A DNA stretch of 64,000 bases, from assembly GCA_913019965.1 (NCBI GenBank), contig CAJVZR010000008.1:1-64000 (forward strand), given 5' to 3'. This document shows, piece by piece, positions 1-8,395 of this stretch; position 1 is the first letter of the stretch, and every line of letters starts with the position of its first letter. Under the pieces are notes generated by a model, which was not told the DNA's origin, searched no databases, and saw only the letters and a list, made by a program, of their open reading frames with translations. Position numbers and translations under genes: made by a program. This DNA is from an uncultured Oleispira sp. GTDB taxonomy: Bacteria > Pseudomonadota > Gammaproteobacteria > Pseudomonadales > Oceanobacteraceae.

Positions 1-163
1 GAAGCTCTTGTAACCTTATATTCTTTCCTTGATTACTTTTAAGTGTAAAGTCAGGTGCTGCACCACTCAGTTCTTTCGCTTGCGTCATGAACGCCATACT
101 TGATATCAACACAGTCATGACAAAATTTCTTAAGATACTGTTACTTTTAATACTCTTTTTCAT
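1..163 (-). CDS. Redoxin/TlpA-like thiol protein, N-terminal fragment (runs off left edge)
   Basis: Only the first 54 codons are in the window. The ATG at 163 is preceded by a GGGGACGA-like ribosome site. The product starts with a basic, hydrophobic signal-peptide-like segment ending near MTQAKE. This is followed by SGAAPDFTLKSNQGKNIRL, which matches the opening strand of AhpC/TSA and TlpA redoxins (APDFxLxxxxGxxxxL). The catalytic CxxC, if present, lies outside the window. By family analogy it would be a periplasmic thiol reductase or peroxiredoxin. It follows the outer-membrane barrel gene on the same strand after about 55 nt, so the two were probably co-transcribed. Redoxin assignment is fairly secure from the short motif; the exact subfamily is not. 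Confidence 0.6.
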   Translation of the reverse strand, partial: MKKSIKSNSILRNFVMTVLISSMAFMTQAKELSGAAPDFTLKSNQGKNIRLQEL

Positions 164-217
164 GTGTTCTTCGTCCCCATAATTTCTTGTTGATTCTGTT
201 TTTAAACTCATCTCTTT

Positions 218-652
218 TTAAAAAAAGAAAGATAGGCCGGTACTCAGCTCGGTATTAAAAACTAATTTATCTTCACCCGTTAGATCTGTTCTCATTAAGT
301 GTTGTCTCCCAGCCACATGCAAAGACATCCAATCATTGATCAATAATTGGTAGCCTGCGCCAAAATTAACCGTCAGTTCCGAGTCCCCACCAAATTCGGT
401 GGAACCCACACCACCCACAACATAAATATTATTATTGAAGGTGTATTCCCCCAGGAAAAATGTCTGACCGGGAGCATTGAAACCAAGCCCAAAGTTATAA
501 TAGGTGTAATCTGAATCGGCTAACAAATCAAAACCACCTAGCTTTTCTGCACTCGTCTCACCACCTTCTGCCATGCCGAAATTGGCCTCAAAAAATAAGC
601 TATCACTTAAGTGATAGGCTATTCTGGCGCCAATGAGCGCATGGTTAGACAA
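218..652 (-). pseudogene. Outer-membrane beta-barrel protein, apparently missing its 5' end
   Basis: About 144 codons are readable. Alternating aromatic/polar strands and the terminal LSTGLSFFF (final Phe) are typical of an outer-membrane barrel. The opening IGARIAYHLSDSLFFEA matches the middle, not the beginning, of a barrel family that normally starts with a signal peptide and about 40 more residues. The only available start is a TTG at 652 with no signal sequence. The frame stays open upstream to a TAG near 751, but the peptide there stops resembling the family around position 660. I therefore read it as a gene truncated by deletion or rearrangement. Its partner downstream is the redoxin gene. 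A sequencing error is a less likely alternative. Confidence 0.55.
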
Positions 653-707
653 AAAGTTTAATAAAGGGCCCCTTCGATTTATTCCCCATTTAGTAGGAGT
701 ACAGAGT

Positions 708-1016
708 GTGCGATCATTTTGGTGGACTTCTTTTCTTATCCTCTTTGTCTACTTTGTCACATTCATCAGTATTCACTCAAAAAATAAGGCGCAATCCATT
801 GTTGAAGGCAAACAGCGTCAAATTCTGGTTGACTCCATTGCCACTTCTGGGACAGATGCTGAATATTCGTTATTAGGAACGTCCATCAACTATGCGTTTT
901 TGTATAACCATCAAACTAAAAACACACTAATTTTGCCTCTCGAAAGTATTAATTCACTTGCACCAAAAAGGTCTATAAAACAGACAAGTTTGCCTGTCAT
1001 AACCAAACCAGAATGA
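708..1016 (+). CDS. Small membrane-anchored protein of unknown function
   Basis: A GTG at 708 sits 7 nt after a good AGGAGT ribosome site (695-700), giving 102 residues. An N-terminal membrane helix (WWTSFLILFVYFVTFISI) is followed by a mostly polar domain containing YSLLGTSINYAFLYN and LILPLESINSLAP. That pattern is seen in membrane proteins with a small soluble tail. I do not recognise the family. The frame is open further upstream to an ATG at 633, but that part overlaps the opposite-strand barrel remnant. The peptide just before the GTG (GPLRFIPHLVGVQS) still looks protein-like, so this could instead be the C-terminal fragment of a longer protein cut at the same junction near 655-665. Confidence 0.5.
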   Translation: MRSFWWTSFLILFVYFVTFISIHSKNKAQSIVEGKQRQILVDSIATSGTDAEYSLLGTSINYAFLYNHQTKNTLILPLESINSLAPKRSIKQTSLPVITKPE

Positions 1017-1495
1017 CAGATTATCATGGCTAAATGATTCTAATCTAGGCTGATGCAGCCAAACCTAAACGTACTAGAAAGAGGACTCTCAACAGAGGCT
1101 TATACGGAGCCACTCGTTAGTTATTAATATTAAGCGTATAAATGGCTCTGGTGCCGTTCACTTAAGGTGAGCTGCATTTTCCATTTTACTACTGAGTATA
1201 AATTTTCACAAACTTTCTGATGGCAAAAAAGTAATTCGTACAGAAGGGACTCTTTGGGAAAGCGACTAGGGATAGCAGTAAGCACCGGTGCATTATAGAA
1301 AAGCGCCTAAACAGCTGTATTACTAAATCCCAGTACCTCCCCATTAATCTCAGCTATTTCTTCACCATTCAAATATCATCAATCCTCAACATTCAATCCC
1401 ATTTATTTAGTTGTCCATGCAGTTCGCTGGATGAGCCAAGAGTATTGTTACGCCAATTGATAAACATCTACAACAAGATGAGAGTAAACTTAAGG
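1017..1495. other. Gene-free interval, no recognisable content
   Basis: These 479 bases hold no ORF of convincing length or coding character, no tRNA, no clear terminator and no inverted repeats resembling insertion-sequence ends. A short stop-terminated frame ending in GTLWESD near 1250 is the only peptide-like trace and is too short to interpret. Together with the truncated barrel gene next door, the stretch looks like decayed DNA at a rearranged boundary. Confidence 0.5.
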
Positions 1496-2137
1496 TTAGG
1501 TATGGAAACACCTGACAAAGTGCGTGTAACAAAAAGCCAACGAAAAACGCTGGCTTAAAAGAACCAATGTAATTAGTGCATATAAAGAAGGCTCAAACCA
1601 ATTAGAACGAATCTGTAGCAAATAATGCACAACACACAATATCGCGATTAGATAAATGAGCTTATGCATGGATTTCCACTTACGCTTCAATCTTCTCTGC
1701 CAGCCCTTCGTTGAAGTAATAGAAAGAGGAATCAATAATACCCATGCAAGAAACCCTAACGTCAAATAAGGCCGCTCCACCAGCTCGCTACCAATATCTT
1801 GCCACTGCCAAGCTAATAGAAAGGCCATATAAGATAATAAGTGAAGCGTTGCATAGAACATCACAAACAAACCCAGCATACGCCTATGTGCCAAAGGCCA
1901 CTTCCAATTCAACCACTGCCTTGCAGGACCAATTGCCAATGTCAGCAACAAAGCATTAAAAGCCCACTCTCCAGTAAACCACACAATAGCCTTGCCAGGC
2001 TCAGGCCCAAGGATTTCATAATCTCCCATTTGCAAGGCAACCACTTGTGCCAAGATATAGGCAAATGGAGTAAATAGCGCAATAAAGACCAAACAACGAC
2101 GGGCAAATAATGGAATCGAACTTAGAAGCTGTCTCAT
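1496..2137 (-). CDS. msrQ: MsrQ, heme-binding membrane subunit of the MsrPQ system
   Basis: The 213-residue polytopic membrane protein belongs to the ferric-reductase-like family. It has about six hydrophobic helices and paired histidines in HRRMLGLFVMFYATLHLLSY and HKLIYLIAILCVVHYLL, the expected heme ligands. In the known system MsrQ passes electrons from the respiratory chain through b-type heme to periplasmic MsrP, which repairs oxidised methionine. The start codon overlaps the msrP stop (TAATG), so translation is coupled. Length is close to E. coli MsrQ. An msrP-msrQ pair beside pssA and ilvC matches the Pseudomonas order. Assignment is very likely. Confidence 0.93.
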   Translation of the reverse strand: MRQLLSSIPLFARRCLVFIALFTPFAYILAQVVALQMGDYEILGPEPGKAIVWFTGEWAFNALLLTLAIGPARQWLNWKWPLAHRRMLGLFVMFYATLHLLSYMAFLLAWQWQDIGSELVERPYLTLGFLAWVLLIPLSITSTKGWQRRLKRKWKSMHKLIYLIAILCVVHYLLQIRSNWFEPSLYALITLVLLSQRFSLAFCYTHFVRCFHT

Positions 2138-3135
2138 TAAAAAGACTTCCTCAAATCCATACCCTTATACAGATGAGCGACTTGGTCACCATAACCATTG
2201 AACATCTGCGTAGGAATACGATTAACACTGAATAAACCAGAAGGTAGGCGACGCTCTTTTGCCTGACTCCAACGAGGATGAGAAACTTCAGGATTCACAT
2301 TGGCATAAAAACCGTATTCTCTCGGAGCAATCGCCTGCCAAGTATTAATAGGAGGTTTTTCAGTGAAGCGAATTTTAACGATCGACTTAATGCTCTTAAA
2401 GCCATACTTCCATGGTACGACCAATCTAATCGGCGCACCATTTTGCTTAGGCAGAATTTCCCCATACAAACCCACCGCCATTAAGGTTAATGGATTCATC
2501 GCTTCATCAATTCGAAGCGCCTCAACATAGGGCCAATCGATTGTAGAAAAACGCGAGCGCTGACCAATCATCTGTTTAGGTGCTTCTAATGTGGTGAACT
2601 CAACATACTTCGCTGTTGATAAAGGCTTAAAGCGCTTAATAAGCTCAGCCAAAGGAAACCCTATCCAGGGAATCACCATAGACCAAGCTTCAACGCAGCG
2701 TAGACGATAGATACGCTCCTCTAACGGCATAGACTTTAAAATATCTTCTAGATTAAAAGTCCCCTGCTTTTCACACTGCCCTTCAATTGTTACCGACCAA
2801 GGATCGGTAATTAATGAACCCGCATTACGGACAGGGTCATCCTTTCCCGTGCCAAACTCATAAAAGTTGTTATAAGAAGTAACATCACGGTAAGGGGTTA
2901 GTTTTTCATCTTTGCCAAAATTCGTTTCGGTTGCCCCCGCTACCTGCTGTTTTAACCAGTCTGGTCCGAATTTTGGAGCCTTTCCATCATGGGTTTCTAT
3001 TGCCCCAGCAGTCGAAGCTAGCCCCATTGCAGCCATGGCCAAGCCACTTTGCTGCATGAATTTACGACGATTCAAATAGGCTGAGTGTGATGTAATTTCA
3101 GAAGACTTAATATCGGCAGCAGATTTAATTAGCAT
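2137..3135 (-). CDS. msrP: MsrP, periplasmic molybdopterin methionine sulfoxide reductase, catalytic subunit
   Basis: I choose the ATG at 3135 (332 residues, close to E. coli MsrP) rather than the upstream start at 3174. It places the twin-arginine signal [10 protein letters not shown] near residue 24 and has a GAG-containing ribosome site. The body carries the sulfite-oxidase-type molybdopterin fold, with the metal-binding Cys in [15 protein letters not shown] and the [18 protein letters not shown] region. The family reduces protein-bound methionine sulfoxide in the periplasm using electrons from MsrQ. Export should use Tat with cofactor already inserted. It is first in a two-gene operon with msrQ. 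Very secure by signal, motifs and partner gene. Confidence 0.94.
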   Translation of the reverse strand: MLIKSAADIKSSEITSHSAYLNRRKFMQQSGLAMAAMGLASTAGAIETHDGKAPKFGPDWLKQQVAGATETNFGKDEKLTPYRDVTSYNNFYEFGTGKDDPVRNAGSLITDPWSVTIEGQCEKQGTFNLEDILKSMPLEERIYRLRCVEAWSMVIPWIGFPLAELIKRFKPLSTAKYVEFTTLEAPKQMIGQRSRFSTIDWPYVEALRIDEAMNPLTLMAVGLYGEILPKQNGAPIRLVVPWKYGFKSIKSIVKIRFTEKPPINTWQAIAPREYGFYANVNPEVSHPRWSQAKERRLPSGLFSVNRIPTQMFNGYGDQVAHLYKGMDLRKSF

Positions 3136-3284
3136 AATGATCTCTAAAGAGTGAGTTCTATGACTTAGCAACAAGAGTTTAGTGACAAAATATTAATAAC
3201 AAAACTTAGTAACAATAGCTGTAGACAGGGGGATCCGGAAAAGATTCAAAAAAGAACAAACATTAATGTTTAAACACTCAGGCA

Positions 3285-3311
3285 TAAAAAAGGCCTCAAA
3301 TTTGAGACCTT
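3285..3311 (-). terminator. Rho-independent terminator of pssA
   Basis: On the minus strand an 11-bp hairpin with one mismatch (AAGGTCTCAAA / TTTGAGGCCTT) is followed by a run of six T. It begins about 20 nt after the pssA stop codon and separates pssA from msrP. Confidence 0.75.
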
Positions 3312-3332
3312 AATCAATAGACGAAAAGTAAA

Positions 3333-4148
3333 TTATTTACGCGCCTTCCAATACTTCATACCACTCACAGCAGGGCCCGATAATGCGTAAGCCATAAACA
3401 CACATAGCAATACTTTAGCTGGATCCATTGAAACCACAACGAAAACCATAACCACCGCTAGCATCGCAACAAAAGGAACCTTACCTTTCAGGTCCAAACC
3501 TTTAAAACTGTGATATTGGAAATTACTCACCATTAATAGACCGGCAAATGGAACTAAAAAGGCCATAATCCAAGCAACATCTTGCCCTGTCGCACCCATT
3601 TCGCTAAATGCCCATACGGTTCCCGCAACGATCGCTGCCGCCGCTGGACTCGCTAGACCTGTGAAATAATTTTTATCCGCAGTATCAATTTGAGTATTAA
3701 AACGCGCTAAACGTAATGCTGCACCAGCAACATAAACAAATGCAGCAACCCAACCAATCTTACCTAAATCTTGTAGTGCCCAACTAAAAGCAACCAGAGC
3801 GGGTGCAACGCCAAAAGAAACCATGTCGGCCAAACTATCGTATTCAGCACCAAAGTCACTTTGTGTATTGGTTAAACGAGCAACACGACCATCTAATCCA
3901 TCTAAGATCATCGCAATGAAAATCGCGATAGAGGCATTAGCAAATAATCCGTTCATACTCGCGACAACAGCATAAAAGCCGAAAAACAAAGCACCCGTGG
4001 TAAACAAGTTGGGTAATAAATAAATGCCTTTATTACGTGGCTTAGGACTAGCAGTTGTATCAGAGCCTTTCGAGTCAGTGCCTGTAGGTTCTGAGTTATC
4101 TTGAATATCGTCGTTCAACTTCACTACCTTATTATCTTGATCGTTCAT
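3333..4148 (-). CDS. pssA: CDP-diacylglycerol-serine O-phosphatidyltransferase
   Basis: This 271-residue integral membrane enzyme of the CDP-alcohol phosphatidyltransferase family makes phosphatidylserine, the precursor of phosphatidylethanolamine, at the inner membrane. The signature DG-x2-AR-x8-G-x3-D-x3-D is complete in DGLDGRVARL followed by GAEYDSLAD. A polar, acidic N-terminal tail of about 40 residues precedes several membrane helices. It is the Bacillus/Pseudomonas-type (type II) enzyme rather than the phospholipase-D-like E. coli type. The ribosome site is weak. It lies next to ilvY/ilvC, consistent with the pssA-ilvC neighbourhood of Pseudomonas. High confidence. Confidence 0.94.
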   Translation of the reverse strand: MNDQDNKVVKLNDDIQDNSEPTGTDSKGSDTTASPKPRNKGIYLLPNLFTTGALFFGFYAVVASMNGLFANASIAIFIAMILDGLDGRVARLTNTQSDFGAEYDSLADMVSFGVAPALVAFSWALQDLGKIGWVAAFVYVAGAALRLARFNTQIDTADKNYFTGLASPAAAAIVAGTVWAFSEMGATGQDVAWIMAFLVPFAGLLMVSNFQYHSFKGLDLKGKVPFVAMLAVVMVFVVVSMDPAKVLLCVFMAYALSGPAVSGMKYWKARK

Positions 4149-4313
4149 TCTTTAAATCATACCTATCTATATAATAGTAGATGCTATTTGCCATCATTCG
4201 CTAACGTGCGGGCTAAGCGCTACTGCATCTTTAGAGCGCTGGTACATCGCCAGATTGTTACAGATATACCATTTCAGCCCTCCATCTTACTGAGGTGGGC
4301 GAAAAATCGCCAG

Positions 4314-5192
4314 CTATTCCCACATTACCGTTTGCCACAAGGCTGAAATAAGGGGTTCATGTAAGCGCTTACTTTGCGCGCAAAGCCCGACAGCAAAGGG
4401 CTCTAGCTCTGGCTGTACATCTAGAATACGAACTTTATTCATTAACGGACTATTTTTAAGCACTAGGTCGGGAACCACACCCACACCACAACCTAGACTC
4501 ACCATACTAACGATTGCCTCGTGACCAGAGACTTGGGCATAAATATTTTGCTTTAGTCGCTTCTGTTTAAACCAACGATCGACTCGAGTCCGCGCCAAGC
4601 CCGTTTCCGAAAGCACTAATGGCACCTTATCCCATTGAATATCATCCTCCAATAATTCAGGGACTGCCTGACTTGATGCTGGAGCAATAAAGAGTAATGG
4701 TGCAGGAGTAATTGTTTTAAAAGTGAGGTTTGCCGCCAGTTGATCAGGCCTTGCCGCAATCACCATATCTACATCCCCAGACTGCACATGGGGAATCGAT
4801 TCTGCTGCATCCCCTGTTATTAGGCGGATATCCACCAAAGGGTGCTGGGCCCTATAACGAGTTAATAATTCTGATAAAAAGCTATAGCTCGCCGTTACCG
4901 AGCAATAGATACTCAGCTGCCCTTGTAACTCACTGGCTTGACGCTGCATAGAGAGTTTAAGCTGATGCCAGAGCTCTAGCACCTGTTCGGCATGTTGGCG
5001 AAATTGCTCTCCCTCTTCGGTTAACTTAAGCCGAGTACCTTCACGATCAAACAAGTTAGAGCCGATACTCTCTTCCATGCGCTTCAATCGACGACTTAAC
5101 GTAGAGGGGCTGACATGCACCAACTGGCTGACAACACCTAAATTTTGATGCTCTGCTAGTTGGATAAAAACCTCTAAATCCTTGTATTCCAT
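4314..5192 (-). CDS. ilvY: IlvY, LysR-type activator of ilvC
   Basis: The 292-residue LysR regulator has an N-terminal winged helix-turn-helix (residues about 1-60, EFIQLAEHQNLGVVSQLVHVS then STLSRRLKRMEE) and a C-terminal effector domain. It is divergent from ilvC with about 180 bp between start codons. In E. coli IlvY binds tandem operators in this interval and activates ilvC when acetolactate or acetohydroxybutyrate accumulates; matching operators are visible here at 5253 and 5284. A short dyad GTGATACATCAC at 5221-5232 lies close to its own start and could serve autorepression. The assignment rests on family, position and operator pattern. Confidence 0.88.
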   Translation of the reverse strand: MEYKDLEVFIQLAEHQNLGVVSQLVHVSPSTLSRRLKRMEESIGSNLFDREGTRLKLTEEGEQFRQHAEQVLELWHQLKLSMQRQASELQGQLSIYCSVTASYSFLSELLTRYRAQHPLVDIRLITGDAAESIPHVQSGDVDMVIAARPDQLAANLTFKTITPAPLLFIAPASSQAVPELLEDDIQWDKVPLVLSETGLARTRVDRWFKQKRLKQNIYAQVSGHEAIVSMVSLGCGVGVVPDLVLKNSPLMNKVRILDVQPELEPFAVGLCAQSKRLHEPLISALWQTVMWE

Positions 5193-5252
5193 ATCAAAAA
5201 TTCAACCCCATCAGTGAAAAGTGATACATCACAATATCCTTCATCTTATTCA

Positions 5253-5267
5253 TTGCAAAAAGTGCAA
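5253..5267. promoter_or_regulatory. IlvY operator O1
   Basis: TTGCAAAAAGTGCAA is a perfect TTGCA-N5-TGCAA dyad with the T-N11-A core of LysR-type sites. It lies in the ilvY-ilvC divergent interval. Confidence 0.75.
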
Positions 5268-5283
5268 CATAAAAAAGCAATTA

Positions 5284-5298
5284 TAGCATTTTACGCAA
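5284..5298. promoter_or_regulatory. IlvY operator O2, overlapping the ilvC -35
   Basis: TAGCATTTTACGCAA matches the O1 pattern with two changes. It is centred 31 bp from O1, three helical turns, so both face the same side of DNA. It overlaps the proposed ilvC -35 hexamer, as expected for inducer-dependent activation. Confidence 0.6.
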
Positions 5299-5318
5299 CG
5301 ACAAACTTCCCTTAGAAT
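5290..5318 (+). promoter_or_regulatory. Probable sigma-70 promoter of ilvC
   Basis: A -35-like TTTACG (5290-5295), a 17-bp spacer and a -10 TAGAAT (5313-5318) lie about 55 nt upstream of the ilvC start. The weak -35 fits a promoter that needs IlvY. Confidence 0.5.
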
Positions 5319-5374
5319 GCACGCCATCGAATATACAGATTCGCCAAAATTCACTTATTAGATTGGAGAGACTC

Positions 5375-6865
5375 ATGTCTAACAACTATTTCAACACGCT
5401 TAACTTGCGTGAGCAGCTTGATCAACTTGGCCGTTGTCGTTTCATGGACCGCAGCGAATTCGCTAACGGTTGTGAAGCTCTTAAAGGCAAAAAAATCGTA
5501 ATCGTTGGTTGTGGTGCTCAAGGCCTTAACCAAGGTTTGAACATGCGCGATTCTGGCCTAGACATTTCTTATGCTCTACGCGCAGCAGCTATCGCTGAGA
5601 AGCGTGCTTCTTTCGTAAACGCTTCTGACAATGGTTTCACTGTTGGTACTTACGAAGACTTGATTCCTCAAGCTGATCTAGTACTTAACCTAACTCCTGA
5701 TAAGCAGCACACTGCAGTAGTTACTGCTGTTATGCCTTTGATGAAGAAAGACTCTGCTCTAGCTTACTCTCACGGCTTTAACGTTGTTGAAGAAGGCATG
5801 CAGATCCGTGAAGACATCACAGTAATCATGGTTGCTCCTAAGTGCCCAGGTTCTGAAGTACGTGAAGAATACAAGCGTGGCTTCGGTGTTCCAACGCTTC
5901 TTGCTGTTCACCCAGAAAACGATCCTCGTAACGAAGGTTGGGATCTTGCTAAAGCTTACGCTTCTGCTACTGGTGGTGACCGTGCTGGTTGTCTTGAATC
6001 TTCTTTCGTTGCTGAAGTTAAGTCTGACCTTATGGGTGAGCAAACTATCCTTTGTGGTATGTTGCAGACTGGCGCAATCTTGGGCTACGAAAAAATGGTT
6101 GCTGACGGCATCGACGGCCCATACGCTGCTAAATTGATTCAGTTCGGTTGGGAAACTGTGACTGAAGCATTGAAGATTGGCGGCATCACTAACATGATGG
6201 ATCGTCTATCTAACCCAGCTAAGATCGTTGCTTTTGATATGGCTGAAGAACTTAAAGACCTTATGCGTCCTTTGTTCCGCAAGCATCAAGACGACATCAT
6301 CACTGGTCACTTCTCTAAGACCATGATGGAAGATTGGGCGAACGACGACGCTAACCTTCTTAAATGGCGTGAAGAAACTGCAGAGACTGGCTTCGAAAAA
6401 GCAGCTCCATCTGACGCAGTAATCGACGAGCAAGAGTTCTTCGACAAAGGCATCATGCTTGTTGCTATGGTTAAAGCCGGCGTTGAGCTTGCGTTTGAAG
6501 CTATGGTTGAGTCTGGTATCGTTGAAGAGTCTGCCTACTACGAGTCTCTACATGAAACTCCATTAATCGCTAATACTATCGCTCGTAAGAAGCTTTACGA
6601 AATGAACGTTGTGATTTCTGATACTGCAGAATACGGTTGCTACTTGTTCGCACACGCAGCAGTACCTCTATTGGCTGAGAAGTTCATGCCAAACATCACA
6701 ACTGAAGTGATTGGTAAAGGTTTGAACCTAACGTCTAACTCTGTTGATAACGCTCGTCTAGTTGAAGTTAACGACGAAATCCGTAATCACCCAGTTGAAT
6801 ATGTTGGTGAAGAGCTACGTGGCTACATGACTGACATGAAGCGTATCGTAGAAGCGTCTAAGTAA
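5375..6865 (+). CDS. ilvC: Ketol-acid reductoisomerase, long (class II) form
   Basis: The ATG at 5375, preceded by GGAGAG (5365-5370), gives 496 residues, the length of the class II enterobacterial enzyme. The NADPH-binding loop [17 protein letters not shown] sits near residue 45, followed by two C-terminal knotted KARI domains ([14 protein letters not shown] and a repeat near the end). It converts acetolactate and acetohydroxybutyrate to dihydroxy acids in valine and isoleucine synthesis, in the cytoplasm. Codons are strongly biased to GCT, GGT, CGT and CTT compared with neighbours, which suggests high expression. ilvBN is not adjacent, so ilvC is a single-gene unit under IlvY, closed by the terminator at 6904. 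Confidence 0.97.
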   Translation: MSNNYFNTLNLREQLDQLGRCRFMDRSEFANGCEALKGKKIVIVGCGAQGLNQGLNMRDSGLDISYALRAAAIAEKRASFVNASDNGFTVGTYEDLIPQADLVLNLTPDKQHTAVVTAVMPLMKKDSALAYSHGFNVVEEGMQIREDITVIMVAPKCPGSEVREEYKRGFGVPTLLAVHPENDPRNEGWDLAKAYASATGGDRAGCLESSFVAEVKSDLMGEQTILCGMLQTGAILGYEKMVADGIDGPYAAKLIQFGWETVTEALKIGGITNMMDRLSNPAKIVAFDMAEELKDLMRPLFRKHQDDIITGHFSKTMMEDWANDDANLLKWREETAETGFEKAAPSDAVIDEQEFFDKGIMLVAMVKAGVELAFEAMVESGIVEESAYYESLHETPLIANTIARKKLYEMNVVISDTAEYGCYLFAHAAVPLLAEKFMPNITTEVIGKGLNLTSNSVDNARLVEVNDEIRNHPVEYVGEELRGYMTDMKRIVEASK

Positions 6866-6903
6866 TTAGTAAGCGCCTCTATTGAGGCTGTTTATTCAGC
6901 CTC

Positions 6904-6943
6904 AAAAAAAAGCCCCTATTGAGCAATCAATAGGGGCTTTTTT
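6904..6943. terminator. Bidirectional terminator between ilvC and the OsmC gene
   Basis: A perfect 12-bp stem, AGCCCCTATTGA with TCAATAGGGGCT and a GCAA loop, is flanked by A7 and T5 tracts. It can stop transcription from both convergent genes. Confidence 0.9.
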
Positions 6944-6974
6944 GATTCTGTCTTTTGAGCTCGAGCTTTAGAGA

Positions 6975-7397
6975 TTACTCTACGGCTTCAACTTCAAAGC
7001 TATGAGTAATCTCTACTCCGCCTTTTTCAAGCATGATCGAAGCAGAACAGTATTTCTCAGCTGATAAAGCTACCGCCTTCTCAACCGCCACTTCGCGCAG
7101 CTTACGACCCTGCACTTTAAAGTGGATATGAATCTTGGTAAAAACCGAAGGCACCGTATCCGCACGTTCCGCTTCAATTTCCGCCACACAATCGACAACG
7201 TCTTGGCGTTGCTTCTTTAAAATGCTCATTACATCAAAGCTGGTGCAACCGCCCATTCCTAAAAGTAGCAGCTCCATCGGGCGAACGCCCTGATTCTTAC
7301 CACCATGATCTTCTGGCCCATCCATAATCACAGTATGACCCGTGCCGGATTCACCGATAAATTTGACGTCACCGCCCCATTTGATTGTCGCTTTCAT
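6975..7397 (-). CDS. OsmC-family protein (YhfA-like)
   Basis: The 140-residue protein of the OsmC/Ohr superfamily has the conserved GMGGCTSFDVMSILKK helix bearing one catalytic-type Cys and the second Cys in KYCSASIML. A GGGAGA ribosome site supports the start. Family members reduce organic or fatty-acid hydroperoxides, but the YhfA subgroup found next to crp has no firmly assigned substrate. It is divergent from crp, as in E. coli (yhfA-crp) and Pseudomonas. Cytoplasmic; no signal peptide. Family is certain, function is not. Confidence 0.88.
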   Translation of the reverse strand: MKATIKWGGDVKFIGESGTGHTVIMDGPEDHGGKNQGVRPMELLLLGMGGCTSFDVMSILKKQRQDVVDCVAEIEAERADTVPSVFTKIHIHFKVQGRKLREVAVEKAVALSAEKYCSASIMLEKGGVEITHSFEVEAVE

Positions 7398-7628
7398 TAA
7401 GTTTCTCCCTAGAATGGCGCAAGGTTACCATAGCAAAGGCAGATAGAATAATTTCACCTATAATTGTGAGACCTAAGTACTCGTAGTATTAGATGAGTTT
7501 GGTAGAATAAGCTGGCTTAACAGGTCATGCTACTGCACTATGCAACGTTAAGAAGTTTTATTACAACTAAGTGATTGTTTTCAATGAGCATTTTTTCGCT
7601 CTTATTACCGCGGATGGGTAACTGATTT

Positions 7629-8297
7629 ATGAGCCTTTATGGACTGAATACTAAAGCTGAATATATCGACGTTTTTTTAGAACATGCTCACCGTCGCCGC
7701 TACCCCGCCCGTAGCACGCTAATTTATGCGGGAGATCAAAGTGATTCTTTGTTCTTTCTCGTCAAAGGATCCGTTTCCGTCATAATCGAAGATGAAGATG
7801 GCCGAGAAATGATTATGGCCTACCTTAACCAAGGCGACTTCTTTGGTGAGATGGGGCTTTTCGATCCTGAAGCTAAAGCACGAACGGCCTGGGTTAAAGC
7901 TAAAGCTGACTGTGAAGTCGCTGAAATTAGCTATACCAAATTCCTTGAGCTAGTGAAAGATGACCCTCGCTTGCTCTATGCCATTTTTGAACAAATGTCC
8001 CTTCGCCTCCGTAATACAACACGTAAAGCGGGTGATTTAGCTTTCTTAGATGTCACGGGCCGTGTAGCTCGCACGTTATTAGAACTATCCCAGCAGCCGG
8101 ATGCCATGACACATCCCGATGGTATGCAGATTAAAATTACTCGTCAGGAAATCGGCCGAATTGTAGGCTGTTCACGAGAAATGGTTGGCCGTGTTTTAAA
8201 AGCCTTAGAAGAGCAGGGCTTAGTCGATGTAGCGGGCAAAACCATGGTTGTCCATGGTACACGTCGAGCTGCGAGCCTACCCAGAAGAGATAGCTAA
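7629..8297 (+). CDS. crp: CRP/Vfr cyclic-AMP receptor transcription factor
   Basis: The 222-residue protein has the CRP layout: a cyclic-nucleotide-binding barrel (residues about 15-130) with the phosphate cassette FGEMGLFD then RTAWVKAK (Arg-Thr where E. coli has Arg-Ser), a long dimer helix, and a C-terminal helix-turn-helix [20 protein letters not shown]. The residues that read TGTGA half-sites (R-E---R) are intact. As in P. aeruginosa, where vfr sits beside trpC, this gene is near trpEGDC, with an HD-GYP gene between. It likely controls carbon use and surface or virulence traits. The 230-nt upstream interval presumably carries its promoter; I did not find a convincing self-operator. Confidence 0.95.
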   Translation: MSLYGLNTKAEYIDVFLEHAHRRRYPARSTLIYAGDQSDSLFFLVKGSVSVIIEDEDGREMIMAYLNQGDFFGEMGLFDPEAKARTAWVKAKADCEVAEISYTKFLELVKDDPRLLYAIFEQMSLRLRNTTRKAGDLAFLDVTGRVARTLLELSQQPDAMTHPDGMQIKITRQEIGRIVGCSREMVGRVLKALEEQGLVDVAGKTMVVHGTRRAASLPRRDS

Positions 8298-8395
8298 TCC
8301 CTAAGCTCCAATTACTAGCAAATAATTATCAAATCAGTAAGCAGACTGAGTCAGCTTGATCTAGACTTGAATTAGTGTAATTGGAGCCGGACTAT

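Noticed and set aside
1017-1495. Insertion-sequence remnant
   Set aside because: No terminal inverted repeats, target duplications or transposase-like peptide could be seen.
5221-5232. CRP site between ilvY and ilvC (GTGATACATCAC)
   Set aside because: The spacer between half-sites is too short for CRP; may instead be an IlvY-related dyad.
5759-6433. Long antisense and frame-shifted ORFs inside ilvC
   Set aside because: They are shadows produced by the strong codon bias of ilvC; no ribosome sites or protein-like features.
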